DNA from: Gryganskiella cystojenkinii | Lineage: Eukaryota; Mortierellomycota; Mortierellomycetes; Mortierellales; Mortierellaceae | Assembly: GCA_015852425.1 (NCBI GenBank) | Contig: JAAAIG010000394.1 | Coordinates: forward strand, 1 to 33,802 | Direction of reading: 5' to 3' | Length of the DNA: 33,802 nt | Part shown: positions 18,768-31,559 of the stretch, piece after piece | Layout: each line of letters opens with the position of its first letter | Position numbering within the stretch: position 1 is the first letter of the stretch | Notes under the pieces: model-generated | Told to the model about the DNA's origin: nothing | The model's input: only the letters and a program-made list of their open reading frames with translations | The model's database searches: none | Program-made: the position numbers and the translations under genes

Positions 18768-19785
18768 ATGGTGAACGCAGATGAGATCCTGTCGATCGTT
18801 GTCCTGATCTGTTTCGCTGTCCTCCTCGTACAATTCGTCCTTCGATACTTCCGATCCGGCTGGGGACTTTACATCTTCATCTCTGTCTTCTGCGTCATTC
18901 GAAGTATGTCCCTACGCTACATTCTCAAAGTGGATGAATCAACTAACTTCTCTCTCCTTGTCTCTTCTCACAAAACTTATACTAACTACCGCCATCCGTT
19001 CCTATTAAACTGATTTTCTTTTCATAGTCGTCGCTTATGGTATCAGAGCTTATATCGATAGTGGAGCGATCGACCCTGCAACGGACACAAAGACTTATAC
19101 AAATCTCATGATCGCCGAACTGATCTGCATCTCGATCGGAGCCATCTTTGCCTTCAAGCTGGTCGCCCGTCTATATGAGTCCATCCTCCCAAAACTCCGA
19201 GCCCAGACCCAAGTAGGGCCCGATCTCTTTGAACGCACCATGGTCCAACAAAACAAACTCTTCCTCCTCCCCTTGGTCATCTTGGTCATTGTTGGAGCGG
19301 TCGATTCTACGCCAGATCATACAGAGTCCCAGCAAGACTTGGGTCGCACACTCCGCAAAATCGGTGTCTCTTTGTTGATGTTGATGGGGATCTGGTATCT
19401 CTACCAGGGGCACATCTACCGTCAACGATACAGTGCCAACCGCCAGGCTTTTACAATCGCCATGATCGTCACAGCCATCTTTGATCTCTCTTTAATCTAC
19501 AAGTTGATCTACACTTTCTGGCCCGCGGCCATGAACGTTACCGCTGTTTATTTCTTGTTCTCGCCCTTGTTGGAGCTGATGGCGTTGGCGGTCTTGTCCG
19601 TGGATCTGCAGGCCTATTTCTTGGGACACCTTGCCGTCGAGGAGGATATTGAGATTGTTCAACCAGTCGTAGTGGGTACCAACAACCCTGGCTATTTCCA
19701 ACCCGTTCCCGGTTATCAAGCTCAGCAACCTCAACAGCCTGTTTATGCTCAGCAGATGCAGTATCCACCTCAGCAACAATATTAG
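18768..19785 (+). CDS. Seven-helix membrane protein, family copy 3, with Gln/Pro/Tyr tail
   Basis: About 297 residues. Exon 1 is 18768..18903 (136 nt, as in the sister genes), donor GTATGT; exon 2 begins right after CATAG near 19028-19030 and ends at 19785 (I may be off by two bases at that acceptor). The N-terminus MVNADEILSIVVLICFAVLL and the motifs SILPKLRAQ, FDLSLIYKLIYTF and LLELMALAVLSVDLQAYFLG match the other copies. Differences: a longer loop after the second helix (DSGAIDPATDTKTY) and a C-terminal tail of about 45 residues absent from the others, rich in Gln, Pro and Tyr (YQAQQPQQPVYAQQMQYPPQ). The tail probably faces the cytosol and could be a protein-interaction or sorting segment; that is inference. 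Confidence 0.82.
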
Positions 19786-20507
19786 TCCCAAGGTAGAGGG
19801 AATTCGGGATGTTGTTAGTAACATACATTTCCTTACCTTTTTCCCGATTTTCTTTCCTTGTCCGCGTCATTAATACTACTCGCTTTCTCAATCTCTTTGT
19901 AAAACCTTGTACAAGAACAACATTCAACATCACACATTTCCACCGAGCATTCCAATAAAACCTTCCCTGAAAAGATGATAAAGTCTCGCAATTGACCGCT
20001 CAAACACGATGGCAACCTAAGAACGTCATTCCTTTTAGTCCGTGTGAAATCGAGGCTTTGCTATAGTTAATGTCGAAGAGAAGGGGCTGAGATAATGTCA
20101 CCATGATTGCGCTGGTCGAGTTGGTCATAATTTTCCGCATTATGGAAATAAGGATTGTTTCAGACGGTCCATGTACAGAGTCGATGCTATATTTTTTGAG
20201 GGTAAAGAACAAAAGTCTAGCTTGTTTGCCGGATGGTTTAACGCAATGCCAGTATATATAAAACGGGGGAGAGGCGGGTTGAAGAGAATAGCTAAAGCTG
20301 TTTATGGTTATGCACTCGATCGATGATGGAGAGAACGATGTTTCGCGTTTCGATCCACACCTGTTGTAGGTGCATGACCTGGAACGATGTCTTTTTCCTG
20401 GCCTAATCGTGAGCATCATAGGGAGAAACAAGAAGTAGAAATTGGACTGCGTCAGTTCGGTCTTCTGATCGACATTGCGATGTTGACGTCTCGGAAGACA
20501 AGTCCAT
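19786..20507. other. Convergent intergenic region
   Basis: About 720 bases between the stop codons of membrane copy 3 (plus) and the SETD4-like gene (minus), mostly 3' UTRs. A TATATATAAAA-like stretch at 20253 on the plus strand has no gene downstream of it that I can see. Confidence 0.4.
19954..19959 (+). terminator. Candidate polyadenylation signal, copy 3
   Basis: AATAAA 169 bases after the copy 3 stop codon. Confidence 0.4.
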
Positions 20508-22859
20508 TCAAGAAACGCGTTGCAAAGTCAAACATACTAGTAGACCCAGATTTCGCTTTGCGTTCAGCAGGATCTGATCACAGAGTCGTTCGATATGCAC
20601 GGGGACCATCTGCTCGTTCTCGGGGCTGATCTGGTCCAGTTCTCCGTTCACCACGTTATGCCACTGAGAGATCGCCAGTTGGGTCGCTACGGATGATTTG
20701 AGGAAGGGATTGACGAGCCTCAATCGCATGGCCGCCATCAATCGGAACGATACATCATCCCTATGTAGAACATAATCGCTGTTATAAAGATAACAGGAAA
20801 GAGGTCAACAAAGCCCTAATGACCAGGCCACGACAGACCTGAAAGAAAAGCCGTCACAAAAAATCAACACCAACCAAGATCAAACTTACCCAAGGTATCC
20901 TGCCATGTCCAAAAGTTCCAGTTTATCCTTTTTGGCAACAGCAGTCTCTCCGGGGATCGTCAAGTTCAAAAAGTCATTGTCAACCGTGACATAGTTGTAT
21001 GGGTTGTTAGGGGTGACGAAACCATATTCCTAAGAAGACGTAAAATATAATCCCTAGTCAATTTTTGCCACCAAAAAAAACGAAAAAATAGACCGTCCGA
21101 AACGAACGAATGACGTGCTCACCACCAGCATGAAACAATTGTCGTGTGGTCCGTAGTTGATAAAGACCTGCTCTCCTTTCTTGTACGGTAAGAGAGTCTT
21201 GATCTGATATGACTTTGTCTTGTTACAGAAAAATCCTTCAGTCTACAAGGCAAAAAAAAAAAAAAGGGAGAGGATTGCAGTATTTGTTATTGATTGGCCC
21301 TACAGCTATTTTCACAAAGTCGTGCTTATCCGTCCCCGTCATGATACCTTGGCGTCGTGGGTATGATTGAGGAAATCAAGCATTGGCGCCAGAGCGATAT
21401 TATCGGCAGCGCTCTGCTTCTTTGCCTCCAGGTAGATACAACGAGTATTCACGACTAGCCAAGCCCACTCGTATTCCTCGTATGTGAGCGGCCGCGTCAA
21501 GAGATCGGTGTTTGACTAATACGAAATAGTTAATTTAGTTTAGTCCGCATATGTTTGTCTCGTGCTGACTGAAATGCTCCGTCGGCGCACTACGACCTCA
21601 TACCTGGAGAAATTCCTGTGTGCAGTTATAGTCTGCTTGAATTTTCGCTCGTTGCTTGTTGACGTGAGCTAGCGCGTTCTGTGGGAGAATTTCCGTGAGC
21701 TCTGGTGGGTATCGAACAGGCATAGTATCAAACCTCTTGGGCAGCAACCGCAAATAGGGCAGCCATCCTGACTTTTCTGGTGACTGCACCAAGAGCGCAA
21801 TGTGAAGTGCAATGATCATATGGGAGTTGACCTTTTTGGAGAACCTAATTGAACATTGGAATGAAAAAGGATTATCCGGTAAATAGGGTGACTCATGGAA
21901 CACAGATGGCGCCGTTGACAGCCTAAAACTTAAAAGGCTTCTACCGATTGATCCTTGCGCCATAAATGGACTGAAGATTCTTCATGGTCACAAGATTACG
22001 CTCGGGCACCTGGACAATGACTTCTCCCGCCTAAAAAGAACATGCGAGCAATAAAAATCGAAAAAATCGTGTGAGTGGGAAATGTGTGTAACGAGGCAAG
22101 GTCCGTGAGAGATCCTTCTGGTAAGATCCATTGAGATCCAATTTCAGCTCTTCCGGGGATGCGCAGTTGCTCAGGTGGACGCGGCGTTGGCAATTGGATT
22201 CGACCAACTTGGTTTTTTTTACCTTGATATGTTTGGTCGCCATCATACCACGACCAGTGTCTAAAAGACGTTGGAAGAGTGGAGGAATTCAATTTTTTTT
22301 TGTCAGTTTTCTTCGATGGTCCGAGAAAAGTGTTTGGTTCACGAGGTCATAAAAATACAACACAAACGACATACTCGAAAACTCGGCAAGAGTTAGCTTC
22401 GTCCTTGGGCAGCCTTGATCCTTTAGCCACTCCAAAAAGTCCAAGTACTCCTGATCCTTGATGATGGCTAAAAACGACAGTTGTAAAGAAGTCGGTCAAA
22501 GACAGGTCAGTCCTCGATCGGGGCTTGCAACTCCCTGAAGTTCACACCGTTGCACAAAGCAACAATTCAGAAGAAAAGAACGAACTAAACTTGCCTGACT
22601 CGATTTTTTCGATGTCTCCATGGAGTTCCTTGTGCTTTTTCTGTGCCCTGCGTCGACTGGTACGACCTTTGCGGGAGTTGGTTCTAGTTTGCGACGTGTG
22701 GGATGGAGCTGGAGAGGGGTATCCAAGATTCGGCGATGCCTTTGAGGAGCTGTCTTTACCCAGAGCACTTGCTACCAAGCCTATACTGCCGCTGCTCCTG
22801 TCTTGTTTCATTCTGTTGGTGGGTGGAGGCATGCGAGCACTTGTTGGCGGGGTACTCAT
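20508..22859 (-). CDS. SETD4-like SET-domain protein lysine methyltransferase
   Basis: Nine exons, complement(join(20508..20778,20890..21029,21123..21242,21348..21515,21604..21844,21945..22030,22223..22260,22375..22467,22595..22859)), giving 473 residues; all phases agree. The N-terminus is Pro/Ser-rich with a basic KGRTSRRRAQKKHK patch, like the KGRT-basic start of animal SETD4. The split SET domain shows TGRGMMATKHIKAGEVI, then YEWAWLVVNTRCIYL, LAPMLDFLNHTHD (the N-H motif) and GEQVFINYGPHDN followed by EYGFV, close to SETD4 in order and wording. The last exon is helical, like a Rubisco-LSMT substrate-binding domain. Such enzymes transfer methyl from S-adenosylmethionine to lysine; animal SETD4 has been linked to histone methylation, but the fungal substrate is unknown. 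Intron 1 appears to use a GC donor (TCAG|GCAAGT). It is divergent from METTL5. Confidence 0.88.
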
Positions 22860-24177
<1,318 letters not shown>

Positions 24178-24682
24178 CTGGAATAGACGATCCATCCTCT
24201 TACCCTCATGAAAAGCAAATAAAAAAAACCACCACAAAGCAAAATTGAAGACTGCTCGACTAGTCGCTCAATTGCAACAGTCCTTCGGTCGGGAGGAGGG
24301 AAAACAGTAACGTTGAAGGGGCGTACAGACTTTCTTCCTTCCAAGAGGGACGATATAACAATGGGGGGGGGATCGTTGACGATGACGATTTGACCCCTAT
24401 TTTTGAAGTGACCTCGGGACTCAAAGGCAACGTGATCAGGCAGCATTCCCTTTTTTTTCTACTTCTCATTCTTTTCTCCCATCACATCTATACACCACTC
24501 CTCTTTTCCAACCAAGATTTATTTCCATCACCGAGACCGACTGCTGTACATTCAAGGACTCTAGGACCAAGCACTCTCAACCAGAAACACGAATTACACC
24601 TACTTATTCTTACTCTTTGGGACCGGGACGTGACGCGTGGGCATCACCAGTTCATAACCTTTTGCCTTTTGACATTACGCAG
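24178..24682. other. Intergenic, METTL5 to MOB1
   Basis: About 505 bases: 3' UTR of METTL5 with AATAAA at 24218, then the MOB1 promoter and leader. A run of nine or so G residues sits near 24363-24371. No other gene seen. Confidence 0.45.
24218..24223 (+). terminator. Candidate polyadenylation signal, METTL5
   Basis: AATAAA 41 bases after the METTL5 stop codon, followed by an A-rich run. Confidence 0.45.
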
Positions 24683-25716
24683 ATGAGCTTCCTCGGACTG
24701 TAAGACGAAACGTTGTTACGATGTTTAATTTTTTTTTCGACGGATTGTAGAAGAAGAAAGCTCATGGGAGAGGCAAAAATTGTAAAGGCAGAAACAGAGA
24801 ACTGAGCCGTGTTTTCTATACACTATGCAAACATACCAGATCATCGAACAAGGCGAAAGCACCCAAAAAGTCAAGCCATGGATCATCGCAGCAAAAACAG
24901 TACCTCCTGAAGGAATACGCTGAGCAAACTCTTGGGTCGGGCAACCTACGGTTGGCGGTACATCTCCCTGAGGGCGAGGACGTGAACGAATGGATGGCTG
25001 TGAACAGTAAGTGAAAAACAGCGACGAGAGCTTGATCCAGTTGTTGCACTGTGCTGGCAATGGCATTATTTTTTATTACATGTAACCCGCGCTTACCCTG
25101 CATTTTCGTTGGCGAATAGCGGTCGACTTTTTCAACCAGATCAACATGTTGTACGGGACGATCACAGAGTTTTGTACCCCCCAGGACTGCCCAGTTATGT
25201 CTGCGGGGCCAAAGTACGAGTACCACTGGAAAGATGACAACCAGTTCAAAAAGCCGGCTCGAGTGAGTGCCCCTGTCTATGTTGATCATCTCATGAGCTG
25301 GGTTCAATCACAGCTGGATAACGAGGCCATCTTCCCCAGCAAGATTGGTAAGTTTCATTTTCTGTTCCTTCACGTACTCTCCATCTCAGCTTCTCTGTGC
25401 TGCGTTCTTTTACATTCTGAAAGTTTGCCATCCCTGGCTCATCATTATTTCATAACGGTCAACCCTCTTAGGCGTCGAATTTCCTCCAGAGTTCAGGACG
25501 ATCATAACGGACATCTTCCGGAAACTTTTCAGAGTCTATGCACATATCTATGCATCCCATTTCACGGTAATTGTCTCTCTTGGAGAGGAAGCTCATCTGA
25601 ACACGAGCTTCAAGCACTTTGTGCTGTTTGTCAAGGAATTCAACTTGATCGATGCCAAGGAGTTGGCACCGCTCTCAGATCTGATCGAGTCCCTCGTATC
25701 GCAAACCAAGAACTGA
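24683..25716 (+). CDS. MOB1: MOB1 kinase activator
   Basis: Four exons, join(24683..24699,24840..25006,25120..25347,25472..25716), 218 residues (human MOB1 is 216). The first exon is only 17 nt and encodes MSFLG plus two bases; it is supported by the universal MSFL start and by phase agreement. Family motifs in order: [84 protein letters not shown] and [20 protein letters not shown]. The zinc ligands are C80, C85 and the two His of HIYASH. MOB1 binds and activates NDR/LATS-class kinases (Sid2/Dbf2 in yeasts) in mitotic exit, septation and polarity. A Ser/Lys-rich stretch follows the N-terminus. Confidence 0.96.
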
Positions 25717-26060
25717 GCGATTTTCTCTCGGGCCATAGAAGAGCGCGACTGTGTGCACATGTACTCCTCCTCCTTCGAGTTTTTTTTCCCTACAATAAAT
25801 ATAAAAGACGGACACAAAGAGAATCGATCGATCCACCCTGCCAGGTTCCAACACTACAACAACTCCAACCACGCCAAAGGCTCCAAACCAAAAAAAATTA
25901 AAAAATCTCTCACGGGTCACGTGTTTTGTCCAAACAAGCACCATCAAACAAAATGTGAACAAAAGACAGATCCACCTTTTAAGGCATTCTCTCTTCTTTT
26001 CTTGTTCACATATCATTCTCTCTCCCTTCCGTCCTTTTCTTTGCGCTCATTCAATCAAAA
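25717..26060. other. Intergenic, MOB1 to ABCF3
   Basis: 344 bases: MOB1 3' UTR with AATAAA at 25794-25799, then the promoter of the ABC gene, ending in a long pyrimidine-rich tract (about 25986-26050) just before the ATG, a common fungal pattern at strongly expressed genes. Confidence 0.5.
25794..25799 (+). terminator. Candidate polyadenylation signal, MOB1
   Basis: AATAAA 78 bases after the MOB1 stop codon. Confidence 0.45.
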
Positions 26061-28700
26061 ATGGTCGCAGCTGCATCCCTTAGCAAGGCGGACGTGTCCA
26101 AGATGGTGCGCGAGTGCGTGCCCGATGCTGACGAGGCAATCATTGATTACATTGTCGGATACCTCGACGAAAACTCGGCCCTGGGCGAGGACGAGGACGC
26201 AATCTCGGAATTCGTCCGACCCATCCTCGAGGACGCTGGTGGAGACCAAGAAGCGATCGACCAACTCTGTAACCGTTTCCAGTCCTTGTTTGAATCCCAG
26301 GCTAAGGAACGTCATACGTCGCAAAGTGTTGGCACGGACGGTCTTGCAAAACTTTTGGAGAAACCCGTTCATATGTTGAGTCAGGATTCAGTCTCGGCCA
26401 CTGGCAAGATTGGTGCTCGCGCAGTCGACCTCGAGGCCCTCTCTGGAAGAAAAATTCTCTCTCAGGTCGATACCAAGAAGTTGGAAAAAGCCGAGGCTAA
26501 GATTGCGGCCAAGATGGCGAAACGTACCGCACGTGTTGAATATGCTGCCAGTAAACTTTTGGACAAGAAGGACGAGATTGATTACCAGGCCGTTAACCCG
26601 ATTCTGGATTATACCTCAACCAAGGGCAAGCTCAAGGACGTCAAGTTGGAGAACTTCGATATTTCCTTTGCAGGCAAGCGTATCTTGACAAACGCCAACT
26701 TGACCTTGGCCTTTGGACGGAGATATGGTTTGGTCGGACGTAATGGTATTGGTAAATCAACCCTGTTGCGTACGCTCTCGAAGAGAGAGTTGAACGTGCC
26801 CACGCATATCAGTATTCTTCACGTCGAACAGGAGGTAATTTGGTTTTGTTTTGCTTTTTTCCCTGATGATTTTTGTCAATTACGTTCAATTTGCTAACGC
26901 TTATGATAATTTCACGTTTGTTCAAACTACAATAGATGGTCGGAAGTGATAAGGAGGCCCTTCAGGCTGTGTTGGAGGCGGATCAATGGCGTGAGCATTT
27001 GTTGGCAGAGGAGAAGAGACTCAACGGACTCTCTGTTGAGATGGAAAAGGGTCTTCAAGCAGACGACCCCCGATCCAAGGAGCAATTCGAGCAGGAGCGT
27101 GAAAAAGTACTCAGCGATCTCAAGGATGTTTACACCAAGTTGGAAGCCATCGAGTCTGACAAGGCTGAGTCTCGGTATGGAAGGATCACATATTTTAAAG
27201 TCAGTTTTGCGTTGCGATCAACCTGAGCAACTACAGTGGACTAACAAAGGCATTCATTCCGTGTTAATTCAAATAGTGCTGCATCGATTCTCTCTGGTCT
27301 TGGTTTCACCCCCGACAGACATCGCAACCCTACAAAGAGCTTTTCTGGAGGATGGCGTATGCGTTTGGCCTTGGCCCGTGCCCTATTCAACAAGCCCGAT
27401 CTGCTGTTGCTGGATGAGCCCACAAACATGTTGGATATCCCTGCCGTTATTTGGCTCGAAAACTACCTCAAGACCTGGCCCAACACCCTGCTGGTCGTTT
27501 CTCACGACCGAGGTAAGAAATGCTCTATAGTTTGAATGTCCATACGCAATGAAACGAGGCACCCGATATTGAATTCCCCTCCCGCCTCCCCTCCTTTTTT
27601 TTGTGCCTAATAGAATTCTTGGATGAAGTGGCGACCGATATCTTGTACCAACACTCAGAAACTCTGGATTACTACAAGGGCAACTTTACTCAATTCCACA
27701 CCACAAAGGCAGAACGTCACAAGAACCAGCTTCGCGAATACCAGAACCAGATGGAGTACAGGGCTCACTTGCAGGCTTTCATCGATCGCTGGAGATACAA
27801 CGCCAACCGTGCTGCTCAGGCTCAGATGAAGATCAAGATTCTGGAAAAGTTGCCCGAGCTCGAGCCACCAGAGGTCGAGAACTCGATCTTCTTCAAGTTC
27901 CCCGATCCCGAAAAATTGGGACCCCCAATTCTGCAGATGACCGATTGCACGTTCGGTTACACGCCCGAGAAGACTATTCTGGAACATATTTACTTGGACA
28001 TGCAGATGGATTCTCGTATTGCGGTTGTTGGTCCTAACGGAGCTGGTAAGACCACGATGCTCAAACTGTTGACCGGCAAGCTCGAACCCCAGAAGGGTAT
28101 GGTCCATCGTCATGGTCGTCTCCGCTTCGCACTCTTCAGTCAGCATCACGTTGATCAATTGGATGTCAATGCGACCTCGGTCGAGTTCATGGCCAAGACC
28201 TGGCCTGGCAAGTCTGAGGAAGAGTACCGTCGTCAGCTGGGATCCTTTGGTATCACAGGTATGGTCGGTCTTCAGCAGATTTCGACCTTGTCTGGAGGAC
28301 AGAAATCAAGAGTCGCATTCGCCTGCTTGGGACTTCAGAACCCTCACTTCTTGATTCTTGATGAGGTAATTGATAACAAGCTATTATGCTCTTGCTTTTC
28401 GAATGATCATAACGGGGAGGTTTTTTTTTCAAGAAAATGTCACTCACTCAGATTACCCTTGCCTATTTTTTTAATGCGAATTAGCCTACCAATCACTTGG
28501 ATATGGATTCGATCGATGCATTGACGAGTGCGTTGAAGCAGTTCCAGGGAGGTGTTGTTATCGTTTCTCACGACGAACGGTTCATCAAGGCCGTCTGCAA
28601 CGAGCTCTGGGTCTGCGAGGGAGGCGGTCTCAAGAAGTTCCAGGGTGAGGGTATCAAGGAGTACAAGGAGTACATTCTCGAGAAGGGTCAAGGACTGTAG
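26061..28700 (+). CDS. GCN20: ABC-F ATPase, ABCF3/GCN20-like
   Basis: Five exons, join(26061..26834,26936..27174,27277..27512,27614..28365,28485..28700), 738 residues (yeast Gcn20 752, human ABCF3 709). There are no membrane segments. An N-terminal helical region of about 190 residues precedes two ATPase domains. Domain 1: Walker [10 protein letters not shown] (about 226-234), signature [16 protein letters not shown], Walker [13 protein letters not shown]. Linker: [20 protein letters not shown]. Domain 2: Walker [10 protein letters not shown] (about 556-564), signature LSGGQKSR, Walker B LILDEPTNHLD; the last intron falls exactly between DE and PTNHLD. Gcn20 works with Gcn1 on ribosomes to activate the eIF2 kinase Gcn2 in amino-acid starvation; the N-terminal region is the Gcn1 contact in yeast. 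All catalytic motifs are intact. Confidence 0.95.
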
Positions 28701-30421
28701 AGAGAGAAGAGATAAATTAGACAAAAGAGAAAGATCCATAAAATGTCTTGTCTTTTTAAAAGTGAGGGTTTCGTGTAAAAAGCGATCATCTTTTTCGAAA
28801 GAAATCAATGTGCGTGAATCATTCCTTTCTGCTCTGTGGATGACTGTTTTACTTGATTATACTGCATTAGCTTTTTATCTCTTCTAATCTCGACACACCA
28901 GAAATACAGATCGTCGTCTCATCCGGGGTACGAGAGTTGATGCGGCCTTTTCAAAGCTTCTATCAGACAGTAAGCTACAGCCGTCCAGTAGGACTGCTGT
29001 CAACATCGACGCAGCGTCCGACACCAATGCTGTGAATGATGTGAGTCAGGCTGCCGACAGCGGGGCTCTGAATGATATCGATGTAGCTGCCCCTGGCTAT
29101 GGACTCTTTTTTTTATTTGAAGTGGACCGATTGCCCAAGACAACTGCATTGACCTGACGACTCATTTTCGTGCTTAATATTTTCGGCCTGTAGCCTACTC
29201 TATTACTACATTGAAGGATCTAGAACGGGAACCGGTGTGGTATAGAAAAACCAAGACAAATAAGTACATGCGATCACGCCCCTTCAGCAAAAATCAAAAT
29301 AATAAAAGAAGCGAGAGCAAGGACAACGTTGCTCTTGGAGCGTTTGTTCCCTTTTTACCTTTACATGAACCTTTGATCTTGTTGAACAATACCTTCTTTT
29401 TGCCGACCGTCTCTTACCAACGGTCCTTTGTGCCGGCTGTGTCTCATCAACAGTCTTGGCCCCGACGATAATTCCAGTGCCATCTCCCTTTGTACCCCGA
29501 TCAAGTTTGCGCAATAGTAGCAGGTTTGAGCTTCCACTGTGATAAGTAGTTCCTTGTACCTTCAAGCCTCCCCCACGCAAGCAATCCCCTTTCCCTTTGA
29601 CGATGCTTGCATCTGCTCTAGTTCCCTTTTGAGTACAGAGATCGCCAACCTCTGTTAGCGACATCCCACCGGTGTCGTGTAGCGAGGCGCGGACACGGGC
29701 TTGGCGCAAGGGGACAAGCAAGAGGTGTGGTCGTACCGGAAAGTGGCAAGTAGGCCATATACCAGATCTGGGGGGAAGTCAACAGAACAAAAGAGACCCG
29801 AAGATGACTTCGAACAGGTTCACCTGGAAAAAGTAATAGCTCGACCGCAAGACATGGCTGTGGTCGACTGTGGAGCTGGGCAAGCTTGCTAAGGAAGAGT
29901 TGACGAATGGCAGGCCGATGAGCATGCGCTCAATCCGCATCCTCGATTAAATCAGACTCCTGTAAGTTTGTACGATTATCCTTGTTTTAGTATTGGCACG
30001 CTCCACAGCACTCCAGTTCTCACATTTGAATTTTTGTTTTTGTACTTGTTATGTCGATGCTGTGATCTCGAGGCGAGTAGACAGAGTCTACGACAGTTAA
30101 GATCTGGCATGAAGTGTGCTCTTCGACAAGACAAATGTCTCCGTTCAGACGTAAGTGCAAACCGGGCTTTCTGCCATTAGTCAAATGAACACGTAATATT
30201 CTGGCCTTTGGCGCTTACCGAGTTCACCCTCTCTTTGTTCGTGTAGTGGCGAGTGTGGACTGACGGCAAGTAGGGAAGAGAGACAGGCGAACGAGGCGGA
30301 CCACGGCGGTGTCAAGACCATTATCTCTCCAAGAAAAGTTGGTATAGACATTGCCAACTATGAGCACAAGTCGCCGTCTTGCGAAATCAACTGTTGATAT
30401 CTCCTGAAGGTCAGGGATGCA
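28701..30421. other. Degraded region with coding-like fragments
   Basis: About 1.7 kb downstream of ABCF3. Fragments look once-coding but are broken by stops: 28958-29095 reads FSKLLSDSKLQPSSRTAVNI, then DAASDTNAVNDVSQAADSG and ALNDIDVAAPG; 29850-29950 has LGKLAKEELTNGRPMS; 30058-30150 has LEASRQSLRQLRSGMKCALR. They may be the 5' part of the pseudogene that follows, or separate relics. I cannot join them into one frame. Confidence 0.4.
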
Positions 30422-31559
30422 ATGATCAATGTACAACCTGTCGTGGGTGTGCCCTTGCCTACAGAAGACAAAAACTCCATCAAGCTGGTTCTTGAGACTT
30501 TCCTCGTCTGGCAAGTCACTTTCAGATATCTTTTTATGGATGGAGGAAAGCAGCATCATGCTAACACTATAATCGGTTTAATGCAACTGGGAGAGACTGT
30601 ACGCCAAGTCCTCCACCATTTGTGGTTCACCTCTCTAAAGCCTTTTGAGGTCAAAAGTAATGGCCAATCCTAATGGAACTGCTTGAAGAATTATATGACT
30701 GATGGTGTTAAGACGGCACTGGACTCGTCAAGACGTAGAAACAATGAGCGGCAATGGACGCCAGAAAATAAGCCCAGCAGGAAGCGAGTTGGTCGAAAGC
30801 TCGACTTGATTGCCTGTGATGTCATCGAAAGGAAGGACTGGTTTATTGTAGAGCGGATGAAAGATCGGGACGAAAATTCATACAAATTCTTAAAAAATCC
30901 GGTTGTGATATGCTCCGCGAGACCCATACGATTATGGGAAATAGGATACAGGATGCTACGAATGCTGGGTTCAAGGACGTGGCTTACTTTTTCGGAGTCT
31001 ATACAGGATGTTAGTGTTGTCTGGGTGCATTCTTGTTGAGGGATGATGTTTTCTTTGTGGCTAACTTTTCAGAACAGACCGTGCCTTTCAGTCTTTCCAG
31101 ATACAGCCAGTTCCTACGAGTTCATATGTATCGATCTTCAAGTCCTATCAAGTGTATCAACTTCCCCCTGTCATGGGCGATTTGAAAGCCCAAGTCCAAG
31201 CTCTCGCTCATCTTCTCCAGCTGCGTGTAAGTAATCGCTTATGAGATTCTCTAACATGACTTTACTGTTGAGTAACGTTTATTGTCATTTGACCCTCTTA
31301 TAGTTATCCTTGATCAACACCATTGAGGCATATCGACGAACAGAACAGGGAAATGACGAGAATGTACTGGGCTGGATCTGTGGAAACAAGGCCGAACCAC
31401 AGAAACAACAATAGCATCATCACCAATTGCTTCGCAGGTCCACCAAATGTTGCCAGCTTCCTTCCATCCCAGGGATCATCTCGTGCACCCTCACCAGACA
31501 TCTTACCTGCTATGGAAGGAGAGGACGATGACCTGGACCTCTATTTGTATAATGATTGA
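30422..31559 (+). pseudogene. Multi-lesion pseudogene with retained introns, family unknown
   Basis: The frame from 30422 is interrupted by TAA at 30671-30673, then resumes in the same frame with KNYMTDGVKTALDSSRRRNN and GRKLDLIACDVIERKDWFIV. At the A6 run 30892-30897 the frame shifts; one more A would join SYKFLK to SGCDMLRETHTIM in the next frame, ending FKDVAYFFGVYTG. Two introns look intact: 31010-31077 (GT..AG, 68 bp) and 31227-31303 (donor GTAAGT, 77 bp). Between them is SSYVSIFKSYQVYQLPPVMG followed by DLKAQVQALAHLLQLR, a well-formed protein segment. After LSLINTIEAYRRTEQ a stop at 31412 is bypassed in another frame that ends in the acidic tail EDDDLDLYLYND, followed by AATAAA. The D-x-x-x-C-D...W-F-I-V-E pattern faintly recalls nuclease-like cores, but I do not assign a function. 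Confidence 0.6.

Noticed and set aside
30224..30559. 111-residue minus-strand open frame in the degraded region
   Set aside because: No recognisable family, and the plus strand carries the better coding signal continuing into the pseudogene.
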